A stretch of 64,000 nucleotides of DNA from an uncultured Armatimonadota bacterium (GTDB lineage Bacteria > Armatimonadota > Fimbriimonadia > Fimbriimonadales > Fimbriimonadaceae), in contig CAIYMO010000030.1 of assembly GCA_903927345.1 (NCBI GenBank), forward strand, positions 1-64,000, read 5' to 3'. The notes below the pieces were generated by a model, which saw only the letters and a program-made list of their open reading frames with translations, did no database searches and was not told where the DNA came from. The position numbers were made by a program, and so were the translations under genes. Positions 17,630-27,432 of the stretch are shown one piece after another. How positions within the stretch are numbered: the stretch's first letter is position 1; every line of letters starts with the position of its first letter.

Positions 17630-18688
17630 ATGCTGATTATTCTTGATGGAATCCTGGGTGAACCCGAAGCGGACTCGCTCGTCCGGCGGTCGTCCGAGTT
17701 CGTTCGGATGGCTGAGGTCTCGCGACTAACCCGCGTAGATCGTCAGCGTTGCGAAACTCCCGAATCTTCGCTCTTGGGCTTGGCTCCGCATGAGGGACAA
17801 CTCCGCCAAGGTCCCCTCACGGTCTCCGCCCTGGGCTGGGATCCCCCAGACTCATCACTCCACTTTCATCTTTCTTTGCTTTCGCTGGGCGCGGCCATTC
17901 AGGCGCCGAAGCAGTCTCTGACCGCGGTTGAGTTTGCCGTAATCAAGGATTGCCTGGCCAGGCTAAACACCAAGAAGCTCACGACGCTTTTGGGGCAGCA
18001 GTTCGATCATGGGCTTGTGTGGGAGCGCATGGGAGAAATGTTCACGACCCATCCCTCCGACATTCGCTCGCTTTCCGAAAACCTTCCTGTCGGTGACGGA
18101 GAGGTGGAGCTGCGAAGATTTATCGACGACTCAGTGAATCTGCTCCAGGATGAAGACTTCAACCGGGCGAGAATCGACAAAGGGTTGGACCCGGTCAATC
18201 TCGCTTGGCCCTGGGGGCATGGCTACCGCACGCCGGTTCCGAACCTTGCACTCAGATACGGCTTTCCCTATCGCTACGAGTCGAACTCAACTCGCCTTGC
18301 TGGGTTGGTTCGCCTTGCGGGATTTCGGCATGGCTCGCCGGAAAGGTTTGGCAATGGCGTTGAAACCCGCTTCGAGGACAATCAATATGATGCGGGGGTC
18401 GTTTTGTATCTGGATCAGTGGCATTCGATGCGACAACGTGAGGAGTTCGAGGAACTCGAGTATCTCACCGCGAAATGTGGCAAGGAACTCATAAAGCCGA
18501 TGCTCGACCACGTGGAGGAGCATCGGCTCGAGCTCCGAATCATTCTTCTTAGTGAATCAAGCGGAATTGCCGCTACGTTTTCGGAAAACAGTTCGGATAA
18601 CCATTATCCGCTTGATGAGCGGTCACTTCTTGAACCTAACTTGCCTCGGGCGCAGCTCTTCGAGTTTGTTAGATCTGCAATTGCTTGA
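17630..18688 (+). CDS. Divergent archaeal-type phosphoglycerate mutase homologue, probably inactive
   Basis: The 352 residues align in outline with cofactor-independent phosphoglycerate mutases of the ApgM type: an N-terminal IILDGILGEP, then LLGLAP and QGPL followed by FHLSLLS, and NLAWPWGHGYRTPVPNLA, which matches the NxxWxWGxGxxPxxP segment. Active-site parts look eroded. The HVEAPDEAGH-type metal motif is replaced by LYLDQWHSMRQREE, and the late TDH metal motif is absent (LLSESSG). It lies 34 bases after purF. The family call comes from memory of motif order. A non-catalytic or altered role is an inference. Confidence 0.55.
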   Translation: MLIILDGILGEPEADSLVRRSSEFVRMAEVSRLTRVDRQRCETPESSLLGLAPHEGQLRQGPLTVSALGWDPPDSSLHFHLSLLSLGAAIQAPKQSLTAVEFAVIKDCLARLNTKKLTTLLGQQFDHGLVWERMGEMFTTHPSDIRSLSENLPVGDGEVELRRFIDDSVNLLQDEDFNRARIDKGLDPVNLAWPWGHGYRTPVPNLALRYGFPYRYESNSTRLAGLVRLAGFRHGSPERFGNGVETRFEDNQYDAGVVLYLDQWHSMRQREEFEELEYLTAKCGKELIKPMLDHVEEHRLELRIILLSESSGIAATFSENSSDNHYPLDERSLLEPNLPRAQLFEFVRSAIA

Positions 18689-18790
18689 GCCGTTATGTTT
18701 TGAGGTTCTGGTATCCTCTTCCCGGTCGCGGACGCCGATGTCCGATCATGTGCCTGCGTAGTAATACCGGGACAATCCAGAGGATCAACA

Positions 18791-19807
18791 GTGGCAAAAC
18801 AGGCCGAATACAAGATCACCGAAAGCGCAGCAGAGCTCGAAGAGCACTTGCGCGATATGCTTTTCATCAGACTCTTCGAAGAGAAGTGCAACCGCGTCTA
18901 CCGTGAAGGTAAAGCTGGTGGCTACATGCACGTTTATATCGGCATGGAAGCGCTGGCTGTAGGATGGATGAAAGCCATCCGAAAGGGTGAGGACTACGTC
19001 ATCACCGCCTATCGCGACCACGCACATGCGTTGCTTCTCGGCACCCCTCCTGAGGCTGTCCTCGGAGAGGTCATGGGTCGCAAATGCGGAACTGCCGGCG
19101 GAAAAGGCGGTTCGATGCACATCTACGATCCGAAGAACGGATTTTACGGTGGATGGGGCATCGTTGGTGGTCACATCCCGCTCGGAGCAGGTCTTGCTTT
19201 CGCCGCTCGTTACCGAGGCGAAGATAAGGTTTGTATCAACTTCATGGGCGACGGTGCCGCCAACCAAGGCGTCGTGTTCGAAACCTTGAATATGGCATCG
19301 CTCTACGACCTGCCTTGCGTATTTGTTATTGAGAATAACGAGTTCGCAATGGGAACTCGACTTGAGTACCACGCGGCAGATAAGGAGCTATGGAAGCGAG
19401 GTCTACCGTTCGACATCCGTTCTGAGCGACTTGATGGAATGGACGTCATTCAAATGAAGCGCCAAGCCACCGAGATCGTTGAGTGGTGCCGAAAGGAACA
19501 GCGCCCAGCCTGGATCGAAATCATGACTTACCGTTACTCCGGTCACGGTGCGGCAGATAACGACCGACAGCTTTATCGAACCAAGGAAGAGGAAGAACTT
19601 GCTTGGACGCGGGATCCGATTGCACGTCTGCGAAAGCAAATGACGACCCTTGGGTACATGACCGACGAGAAATACGAAGCGATCGAAGAGGAACTGACCA
19701 ACGAAGTCGAGCGGATCTACGAGATCTGCGACGCTTCACCGTTCCCTGAGGCCGATGAGGTTTACGACAATATTTACAGCGATATGAAGCCGGAGATGGG
19801 ACACTAA
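18791..19807 (+). CDS. pdhA: Pyruvate dehydrogenase E1 alpha subunit
   Basis: Thiamine diphosphate-dependent E1 alpha subunit that decarboxylates pyruvate (or a related 2-oxo acid) in the mitochondrial-type heterotetramer. The 338 residues contain GKGGSMHIYD, the TPP/Mg motif GDGAANQGVVFETLN (residues about 155-170), the phosphorylation-loop region YRYSGHGAADN, and CVFVIENNEFAMGT. The start is GTG. The stop and the pdhB start share one base (TAATG). E2 and E3 genes are not in the window, so substrate choice is inferred from overall similarity to pyruvate enzymes. Confidence 0.92.
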   Translation: MAKQAEYKITESAAELEEHLRDMLFIRLFEEKCNRVYREGKAGGYMHVYIGMEALAVGWMKAIRKGEDYVITAYRDHAHALLLGTPPEAVLGEVMGRKCGTAGGKGGSMHIYDPKNGFYGGWGIVGGHIPLGAGLAFAARYRGEDKVCINFMGDGAANQGVVFETLNMASLYDLPCVFVIENNEFAMGTRLEYHAADKELWKRGLPFDIRSERLDGMDVIQMKRQATEIVEWCRKEQRPAWIEIMTYRYSGHGAADNDRQLYRTKEEEELAWTRDPIARLRKQMTTLGYMTDEKYEAIEEELTNEVERIYEICDASPFPEADEVYDNIYSDMKPEMGH

Positions 19808-20802
19808 TGTCACTTGAAATGACCTACCGAGAGGCTCTTGCTAAGAGCATCGAAGAGGAAATGCAGAAGAACCCCGAGGTCTTCATCATGGGTGAAGACA
19901 TCGGACGATACCAAGGAACCTTTAAGGTCACCCGAGGCTTCGTAGAGAAGTTTGGTTCGCGATCCGCTAACTACAACTACCGAATTCTTGACACCCCAAT
20001 CACTGAGTGCGGTTTCACCGGAATCGGAATCGGTGCGGCAATGGCTGGACTTCGACCCATCGTCGAGTTCATGACGATGTCGTTCTCGATTCTTGCTCTT
20101 GACCAAATCATCAACCACGCGGCGAAGGTGCACTACATGACCAATGGTGAAGTTAAGTGCCCAATCGTCTTCCGAGGTCCCGGTGGCGCCGCTAAGCAGC
20201 TTTCGGCTCAGCACTCGCACAGCATGGACGGATGGTATGCCCACGTTCCTGGTCTAAAGGTGCTTTGCCCGGCAACCGTAGCGGATGCTTACGGCATGAT
20301 GAAGTCGGCAATCGCTGATGATAATCCTGTCATATTCTACGAGAACCCAGGTCTGTACACCGTTAAGGGCGAAATTCCTGACGATATCAACTACACCGTG
20401 CCCATTGGCAAGGCTCAGATTCTTCGAGAAGGTAAGGACATCTCCCTAGTTGGCTATTCGCGCATGACCCAGGTTCACCTCGCGGCTGCTGAGTTGCTGG
20501 CTAAAGATGGCATCGACTGCGAAGTGGTCGACGTTCGGTCCCTTCTTCCGTTGGATACCGAAACGATCTATAACTCGGTTCGCAAGACGCACCGAGCGGT
20601 CGTGACGTACGAAGACTGGCGAAGCGGTGGCTTCGGAGCTGAAATTGTCTCCCGAATCCAGGAAGATTGCTTCGACGATCTGGACGCTCCAGTTGTCCGA
20701 GTTGGTGGCCTTAACGTTCCAATGCCTTACGCGCGAAACCTCGAACTCCTCTGCATCCCGTCCGAAGAAGACGTTGTTGCAGCAGTTCACAAGATTCGAT
20801 AA
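19807..20802 (+). CDS. pdhB: Pyruvate dehydrogenase E1 beta subunit
   Basis: Partner of the alpha subunit. The 331 residues have MTYREALAKSIEEEM, FIMGEDIGRYQGTFKVT, the TPP-binding DTPITECGFTGIGIGAAMAGL, and the C-terminal transketolase domain with LSAQHSHSMDGWYAHVPGL and EDWRSGGFGAEI. It is translationally coupled to pdhA and followed by a terminator, so pdhAB forms a two-gene unit. Confidence 0.95.
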   Translation: MSLEMTYREALAKSIEEEMQKNPEVFIMGEDIGRYQGTFKVTRGFVEKFGSRSANYNYRILDTPITECGFTGIGIGAAMAGLRPIVEFMTMSFSILALDQIINHAAKVHYMTNGEVKCPIVFRGPGGAAKQLSAQHSHSMDGWYAHVPGLKVLCPATVADAYGMMKSAIADDNPVIFYENPGLYTVKGEIPDDINYTVPIGKAQILREGKDISLVGYSRMTQVHLAAAELLAKDGIDCEVVDVRSLLPLDTETIYNSVRKTHRAVVTYEDWRSGGFGAEIVSRIQEDCFDDLDAPVVRVGGLNVPMPYARNLELLCIPSEEDVVAAVHKIR

Positions 20803-20820
20803 GCCCCGACGGACATACGC

Positions 20821-20862
20821 AAGCCCGTACAGCTCTAAAGAGTTGTACGGGTTTGTCATTTA
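20821..20862 (+). terminator. pdhAB terminator
   Basis: Hairpin with CCCGTACA at 20824-20831 pairing with TGTACGGG at 20844-20851, extended by CTC/GAG in the centre, followed by TTTGTCATTTATTT. It starts about 20 bases after the pdhB stop. Confidence 0.88.
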
Positions 20863-20877
20863 TTTGCCAAGGTTTTA

Positions 20878-20907
20878 TTGTTAATCCCGAGGGATTAAAG
20901 ATAAAAT
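20878..20907 (+). promoter_or_regulatory. glnA promoter with operator-like inverted repeat
   Basis: TTGTTA at 20878-20883, an 18-base spacer and TAAAAT at 20902-20907, ending 9 bases before the glnA ATG. Between the two boxes lies a perfect 8-base inverted repeat, TTAATCCC (20881-20888), 2-base gap, GGGATTAA (20891-20898). A protein bound there would cover the promoter, so repression is the simplest reading. It does not resemble the TGTNA-type GlnR operator. Confidence 0.6.
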
Positions 20908-20916
20908 GGAATTGCA

Positions 20917-22356
20917 ATGGCGGAACTCCGAACATTCCTTGAAATTCCTTACGATCAGCTCGAAGACCTCAACCTCGAGGCAAAGAAGAAGCAGCTTGAC
21001 CGAGTCCCGGTTGCTGACTTGGAGAAGCATTATCTTGCTTACCTCGAAAAGGAGAAGGCGATCAAGGCAGTCACTGTGTGCTTCAGTGACCTTGAAGGTC
21101 GGTTCCACATGCTGGACTACGATAAGAAATTCCTGCTTTCCAGCCACGACAACCTTACTTTCGACGGATCATCCATTCGGGGCTTCAGTGTCGTCAGTGA
21201 GTCCGATCTCCGACTTGCAATTGACTGGGGCTCCTTCCGCTGGTTGCCTTCCGACGTATTCGGGCCTGGAAAGGTTATCGTATTCGGTTTGATCCAAGAC
21301 CGAGAAGGGAAGCCTTACGGTTCCGACTTCCGAGGCCTCCTCAAGGAGTATGCCGATGAACAGGTCGCAAAGAACGGTTGGCACTTCAACCTCGCTGTTG
21401 AAGTCGAAGGGTTCCTGTTTGAGGGTCTGAATGCCGAGCAGAACTTCGCCTCTGCCGAAGGCTTCAAGGTCGTCTCAAGTGGCGGCTACTACCACTCGCT
21501 TCCAAACGACAAACTCCGAACGTTCATCGACCGACTCGCCGAAGCGCAACGCGCACTCGGATTCGAAAACGAAAAGGACCACCCTGAAGTTGCTCCAAGC
21601 CAGTTCGAGCTGAACTACAAGTACAGCGACGCAGTTATTGCTGCAGACCAAATTCAACTCTACAAACTCACCGCACGTCAGATCGCAAGCAGCATGGGTT
21701 GCACCGCCAGCTTCCTTCCGAAGCCAATGGTCGGTATCAACGGTAGCGGAATGCACACCAACATGTCCATCTCGGACAAGTCTGGCAAGAACATCTTCTT
21801 CCAGGCCGATGGTGAAGATGGTCTGAGTCCAATGGCAATCGACTTCGTTGACCGGATCCTCAACAGCGCCAACGATATCTGCTTGATCCTCAACTCGAGC
21901 GTTAACTCGTACCGAAGATTGGATCCTCACTACGAAGCTCCAAACCAGATTAAGTCGAGCGCAGTAGACCGAACGTCGATGATCCGAATTCCGCTTGGCA
22001 ATGCCAAGTCGGCTCGTGTCGAGTGCCGAACGGTTGCTCCAGACGCGAACGCGTATCTCGCGTTCTACACGCTTCTCCGAACTGGTCTAGAAGGGCCGAT
22101 GACCGAGAAGATCACCAGCGAGACTCGACGAACCCGAACTCGGTTCCTGCCCGACAACATCTACGATGCAATTCGGCACATGAAGCAGTCCGTGTTTATG
22201 TCTGAGCTGTTGGGCGAAGACAACAAGGAAAAGTACATCGACCGAAAGCTTGCAGCTGCAGAGCGAAGCCCGAAGGAGCTTGGCACTCGAGTCAAGACCG
22301 GCGAGATCATTTACCACCACGAGGTCACCAACCAGTACCTCTGGGGCAAGTTCTAA
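20917..22356 (+). CDS. glnA: Glutamine synthetase, type I family
   Basis: ATP-dependent amidation of glutamate with ammonia. The 479 residues show FDGSSIRGF, the metal-ligand motif VEVEGFLFE, HPEVAPSQFEL, PKPMVGINGSGMH, and the late arginine block RTSMIRIPLGN and ARVECRTVAPDANAYLAF. Several canonical positions are altered: GQHE is SQFE, and the second His of MHxH is Asn. It is therefore a divergent family member, though the metal-binding Glu residues remain. Arg codon CGA is used 18 times by my count. There is no SD site; the transcript is probably nearly leaderless. Confidence 0.9.
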   Translation: MAELRTFLEIPYDQLEDLNLEAKKKQLDRVPVADLEKHYLAYLEKEKAIKAVTVCFSDLEGRFHMLDYDKKFLLSSHDNLTFDGSSIRGFSVVSESDLRLAIDWGSFRWLPSDVFGPGKVIVFGLIQDREGKPYGSDFRGLLKEYADEQVAKNGWHFNLAVEVEGFLFEGLNAEQNFASAEGFKVVSSGGYYHSLPNDKLRTFIDRLAEAQRALGFENEKDHPEVAPSQFELNYKYSDAVIAADQIQLYKLTARQIASSMGCTASFLPKPMVGINGSGMHTNMSISDKSGKNIFFQADGEDGLSPMAIDFVDRILNSANDICLILNSSVNSYRRLDPHYEAPNQIKSSAVDRTSMIRIPLGNAKSARVECRTVAPDANAYLAFYTLLRTGLEGPMTEKITSETRRTRTRFLPDNIYDAIRHMKQSVFMSELLGEDNKEKYIDRKLAAAERSPKELGTRVKTGEIIYHHEVTNQYLWGKF

Positions 22357-22378
22357 ACCTGGTTCCAAGTCGAATACT

Positions 22379-22418
22379 ATGTGGGTCTCTCGATTATCGA
22401 GGGACCCACATTTCATTT
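22379..22418 (+). terminator. glnA terminator
   Basis: Long hairpin: ATGTGGGTC at 22379-22387 pairs with GACCCACAT at 22403-22411, with CTCGAT/ATCGAG inside, followed by TTCATTT. The gap from here to atpD (22419-22634) contains only the atpD promoter as far as I can see. Confidence 0.9.
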
Positions 22419-22538
22419 CCAGATCTGCTGATCGGCAGTTCTTTTCCAGAACGGACTTGAGTGAATGGGATACCTTCTTTGAGACAAGGTCAATTTCGAA
22501 TGGTTATACGGTTAAGAGTTGTGGACTTCGCCAAATAG

Positions 22539-24071
<1,533 letters not shown>

Positions 24072-24079
24072 GCAACCTC

Positions 24080-24490
24080 ATGGCAACATCATTCGAATTG
24101 TCCGTCGTAGCTCCCGACCGCGAAGTGGTCGGGACTCAGTCCACTTCCGTGATCGCTCCCGGTGTGGATGGCTACTTTGGCGTCTGGGCTGGTCACGTTC
24201 CTGTCGTGTCCGCACTGAAGCCAGGCATTCTTGAGTACATCGACGAGAGCGGAAACCGACATCACGTTTACGTGGGTGGCGGATTCGTTCAAGTTGATTC
24301 CAGTAAGGTGACGGTTCTTGCGGACGAAGCCCGACTCGCTTCTGACCTTGACGTGACTGAAGCCGAGAAGGTCCTCGAAGAAGCCCGAAAGGCGCTCCGT
24401 GGTGAGGATTCAACGATTGCATCTGAAGACGCTGTCACCGAAATAGAACGAGCTACCGCTCGGATTCGAGCAGCCAAAGCCGGAAAGTAA
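24080..24490 (+). CDS. atpC: ATP synthase F1 epsilon subunit
   Basis: Central stalk subunit of F1. The 136 residues have the N-terminal beta sandwich (FELSVVAPDREVV, DGYFGVWAGHVPVVSALKPG, VYVGGGFVQVDSSKVTVLAD) and a C-terminal two-helix region (VTEAEKVLEEARKAL, then ATARIRAAKAGK) that can inhibit ATP hydrolysis. It forms a two-gene unit with atpD and is followed directly by a strong terminator. Confidence 0.95.
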   Translation: MATSFELSVVAPDREVVGTQSTSVIAPGVDGYFGVWAGHVPVVSALKPGILEYIDESGNRHHVYVGGGFVQVDSSKVTVLADEARLASDLDVTEAEKVLEEARKALRGEDSTIASEDAVTEIERATARIRAAKAGK

Positions 24491-24502
24491 CTCGGTTAAC
24501 AC

Positions 24503-24548
24503 AAAACAAAAGAAGGGCGAGCCAACCGGCTCGCCCTTCTTTTGTTTT
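24503..24548. terminator. Bidirectional terminator between atpC and the PEP-CTERM gene
   Basis: Perfect 21-base stem at 24503-24523 and 24528-24548 with a 4-base AACC loop. A-rich on one side and T-rich on the other, so it can terminate both atpC (+) and the convergent gene (-). Confidence 0.95.
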
Positions 24549-24558
24549 CACCCAAAAC

Positions 24559-25449
24559 TTACTTGCGACGTCGTCGCAAGAGGGCAGCAACGCCCAGACC
24601 AACCGCAGCCATGGTGCCTGGCTCTGGAACGACTTCGAAGTTGTACACTTTGAACTCTCCCGAAGCGATCGAACCAGTCGAAACGCTTGAACCGTTGAGA
24701 TTCAGGTTAAAAGCGCCAAAGCTAGAAGCGTCCACTCCTGGAACGGCAACTCCATTTGCGAAGAAACTGTCATAGCCACCAACAACCAAGATGTACTTGT
24801 TGTTCGCAAGGACGCCTGAGTTTAGCGAACTCAGGAAGTTGTTAGCGCCTGCGTCAATATCGTCGTTGGTGCCAACAAGAGTTCCTGTCGAGGTGAACAG
24901 TGCAATTTCCGTGTCCGAAATCCCGGTGCTACCCACCGTATCGAAAGTGAATGATGCTCCCTGGTTGAAGGTACCGAGGTTGGCGTAAGGACTTACTGAG
25001 CCGCTGTAGGACATCGAGACGTTGTTCCAGACCGCGTCCGTTCCTGCGCCATTGTCAAAATTTTGGAACGCATCGAAATTGGTGACGTCGTTATTGTTCA
25101 ACCAGAAGAGTCCGTTGAATGAAGCAGCAACGTTGACCGTCCCAGCATAGGTACCGTTCCCAGATGGCGTGAAGCTGTATCCGAAGCCTGAATTCGGCAT
25201 CGTAACATTCCAAGCCGAATCTGATTCCCACGTTCCTGCCATTTGGCTGGTGAGATCTCCTGCGAAGGAGAACGAGCTGAAAATCGTAGATGGTCCGGTG
25301 TAGGTTCCTGAGAATCCGCCGTTTCCAGAATCTCCAAATGTGCCGGCAGAGTTGATGGGTCCTGCGCTCGATGCGGTGTATTGCGCATGAGCCGCCGACG
25401 AAACGACCATAAGGGCCGCGATGCTGAAGTATTGACTAAGCCTAGACAT
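24559..25449 (-). CDS. PEP-CTERM anchored surface protein
   Basis: Exported protein of 296 residues. It has a signal peptide (MSRLSQYFSIAALMVVSSAAHAQ), a long beta-rich Gly/Ser/Asn-rich passenger, and a C-terminal sorting signal: VPEPGTM, a hydrophobic helix (AAVGLGVAALL) and an RRRRK tail. Such tails are processed by an exosortase in diderm, exopolysaccharide-making bacteria. ATG at 25449 is preferred over a TTG five codons earlier because GAGAGG lies about 9 bases ahead. No exosortase gene is in the window. Confidence 0.92.
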   Translation of the reverse strand: MSRLSQYFSIAALMVVSSAAHAQYTASSAGPINSAGTFGDSGNGGFSGTYTGPSTIFSSFSFAGDLTSQMAGTWESDSAWNVTMPNSGFGYSFTPSGNGTYAGTVNVAASFNGLFWLNNNDVTNFDAFQNFDNGAGTDAVWNNVSMSYSGSVSPYANLGTFNQGASFTFDTVGSTGISDTEIALFTSTGTLVGTNDDIDAGANNFLSSLNSGVLANNKYILVVGGYDSFFANGVAVPGVDASSFGAFNLNLNGSSVSTGSIASGEFKVYNFEVVPEPGTMAAVGLGVAALLRRRRK

Positions 25450-25492
25450 AAAAGAACCTCTCAATTCACTTGAGGTTTTATTCTATCACGAA

Positions 25493-26293
25493 CTAGCGTG
25501 CTTGGCGACGCAGTAACCTTGCGGATTCCATACCAGGTTTTATCGGAGCCCGAAGCAGCATGAACTGGTCGCCATACTCCTCGATCGGATCCATGCGAGG
25601 TTCCATCGCATCCCAGGATGATTTTGAGTACTCCTCGAGAATGCTCCGTGCCAACATAAGCTGGTCTTGCTCGACAGGGTAGGTATGAATATCCGGAACG
25701 CCGACCTTCTGGAGTCCACGGACAAGGAACGAGAAGTCATCCCGTTGGGTGATCTCGACATGCTCTTCGAAGCCGACGGCCTGGTGCTTCAGTGAGAGAA
25801 ACGCTTGGAACTCAGGAACTGCCCAGAGACGGTCAGCGACGACATCGAGGATGCTGAGCGCACCAACCTGTCCAGCCAATGCATTAGCGACGTGGACGCA
25901 GAACTGCAAGTGTTTGCGCTGGTCAAGCTTGGTTTCGCTGGTGTACTGAACTCGAATCGCGCTTCCTGAGCGTGCAAAGGCATCGCGATAGTCAAGCCTA
26001 TTCATAATCTCCGAGTTCTTGTTTTTGCTGGAAAGAATCAGACCAATTTTGAAGCGAATGTCTGAAAAGAGAAGTCCCTCTGCCGGTCCGATGCCAGGAG
26101 CCTTCATTACTGCCGCCATAGTCTCAGTCAAATCTGGAAGTTTCGTCGTTGGGCTGAGAACCCAATATTCGACGTGGGCTAGATACCGCGCTTTACGACC
26201 GTTGAAGTACCGAGCAAAGATAACACCGATCGCAACGAAGGTGATGATGATGAGCATACCGGCTGGGCTCAAGGTCCAACTCCGCTTGTCCAT
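25493..26293 (-). CDS. Membrane-anchored protein of unknown function
   Basis: From ATG at 26293 the protein has about 266 residues: MDKRSWTLSP, a single membrane helix (MLIIITFVAIGVIFARYF), then a soluble mixed alpha/beta domain ending LLRRQAR. An earlier in-frame start at 26347 would add 18 residues ahead of the helix and looks less natural. It overlaps the small zinc-ribbon gene by 25 bases, suggesting coupling. I recognise no family. The short cytoplasmic tail suggests the soluble domain faces the periplasm. Confidence 0.7.
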   Translation of the reverse strand: MDKRSWTLSPAGMLIIITFVAIGVIFARYFNGRKARYLAHVEYWVLSPTTKLPDLTETMAAVMKAPGIGPAEGLLFSDIRFKIGLILSSKNKNSEIMNRLDYRDAFARSGSAIRVQYTSETKLDQRKHLQFCVHVANALAGQVGALSILDVVADRLWAVPEFQAFLSLKHQAVGFEEHVEITQRDDFSFLVRGLQKVGVPDIHTYPVEQDQLMLARSILEEYSKSSWDAMEPRMDPIEEYGDQFMLLRAPIKPGMESARLLRRQAR

Positions 26294-26484
26294 CGCACAG
26301 CAGCTTGGATCTCGGGCGTGTCGAGCGCCGAATAGCAGTAGCGACACAGCCCTGCCTCGTTAACATCGGGCCGGCAACAAAGGAAGCAAGAATCCATCTT
26401 GCGTCGAAATGCGACCATCTCCCGATTTCCGAGTGCATACATCAACTGATTCCGAGGAATTCCTTCTGGGTTCAGTCGAGTCAT
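26269..26484 (-). CDS. Small zinc-ribbon protein
   Basis: Protein of 71 residues with two CxxC pairs, CFLC and CRYC, separated by about a dozen residues (CFLCCRPDVNEAGLCRYC), the spacing of a zinc ribbon. A TAAACT box ends 6 bases before the ATG, so it is a good candidate for a leaderless first gene of a two-gene unit with the membrane-anchored protein. Function unknown; nucleic acid or protein binding is possible. Confidence 0.65.
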   Translation of the reverse strand: MTRLNPEGIPRNQLMYALGNREMVAFRRKMDSCFLCCRPDVNEAGLCRYCYSALDTPEIQAAVRWTSGVGP

Positions 26485-26490
26485 ACCGGT

Positions 26491-26496
26491 AGTTTA
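26491..26496 (-). promoter_or_regulatory. Leaderless -10 box for the zinc-ribbon gene
   Basis: TAAACT on the - strand, ending 6 bases before the ATG at 26484, with no SD site between. Confidence 0.5.
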
Positions 26497-26510
26497 CTTG
26501 TTCAGAGACA

Positions 26511-26547
26511 AAAGAAAAGAGTCCCAATTCGCTAGGAATTGAGACCC
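26511..26547 (-). terminator. Terminator of the main ATP synthase operon
   Basis: Read on the - strand, GGGTCTCAATTC (26547-26536) pairs with GAATTGGGACTC (26530-26519) with two G-U pairs and a 5-base loop, followed by TTTTCTTT. It lies 25 bases after the atpG stop. Confidence 0.85.
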
Positions 26548-26571
26548 TAAATCTGTTTTACGGATGTGAGC

Positions 26572-27432
26572 TTAGCCGTTAAGAGCTTCCGCACCACCGA
26601 CAACTTCAAGGATTTCCTTGGTGATCGCGGCTTGGCGCTCACGGTTGGCCTTAAGGGTGAGGGTGTGGATCATCTTGCCTGCCGAATCGGTAGCCGCGGT
26701 CATCGCGCTCATTCGAGCACCGAATTCCGAAGCTGTGGACTCCAGCATTGACTGCCAAACCAAGGTTTGGAAGTAGCGGGGAAGAAGAGTGTCCAAGACA
26801 ACGTCAGCAGATGGCTCGAAAGCAACCTCACCACCAGAAGCTGCGAGCTCAGTCACATCTGGTTCGATTGGTAGCAATTGCACTGTCGTCGGAATCTGCT
26901 TAACTGCAGAAACAAACTTGGAGTAGATCACATAAACGGCGTCAACTTCACCAGACTCGAACATTGCTCGTGCCTTCTTTGTGATCGCGACTGCATCTTC
27001 GAGTCGTGCGCCTGCCGAAGGGGCAGAGAAGGTATCGACCATGTCGTATCCGCGCTTGGCAAAGAAGATGTTTGCCTTCTTTCCGTAGCCAAGGATCTTT
27101 ACGCCCTTGCCTTCGTTCTGCTTTGCAAACTCTGTTCCTTTACGAAGAATCGAAGTGTTGAAGCCACCAGCGAGACCTCGATCTGAGGTCATCACGATAA
27201 CAAGAATATTCTGAACTTCTCGGTTGGTCAGCAACGAGTGCGCAGGAAGCGTTCCCGACGCCGACATGCTGGTCATGATGTCCTTAAGCTTGTCGGCGTA
27301 GGGTCTAGCTTCGAGCACGCGATCCGTCGCCTTCTTGAGGCGCGCGGCGGCAACCAGCTTCATCGCTTTCGTGATTTGCTGGATGTTCTTTGCGGCGCGA
27401 ATGCGCTGACGAATCTGCTTTAGCGTTGCCAT
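26572..27432 (-). CDS. atpG: ATP synthase F1 gamma subunit
   Basis: Rotor shaft of F1. The 286 residues begin with the family start LKQIRQRIRAAKNIQQITKAMKLVAAARLKKA, contain the glycine-rich SDRGLAGGFN, and end with the conserved helix ARMSAMTAATDSAGKMI and NRERQAAITKEILEVVGGAEAL. It is the last gene of the - strand ATP synthase operon and abuts atpA with no gap. Confidence 0.97.
   Translation of the reverse strand: MATLKQIRQRIRAAKNIQQITKAMKLVAAARLKKATDRVLEARPYADKLKDIMTSMSASGTLPAHSLLTNREVQNILVIVMTSDRGLAGGFNTSILRKGTEFAKQNEGKGVKILGYGKKANIFFAKRGYDMVDTFSAPSAGARLEDAVAITKKARAMFESGEVDAVYVIYSKFVSAVKQIPTTVQLLPIEPDVTELAASGGEVAFEPSADVVLDTLLPRYFQTLVWQSMLESTASEFGARMSAMTAATDSAGKMIHTLTLKANRERQAAITKEILEVVGGAEALNG

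Noticed and set aside
20878..20916. glnA leader as a glutamine riboswitch
   Set aside because: The predicted transcript starts within a few bases of the ATG, so there is no room for an RNA element.
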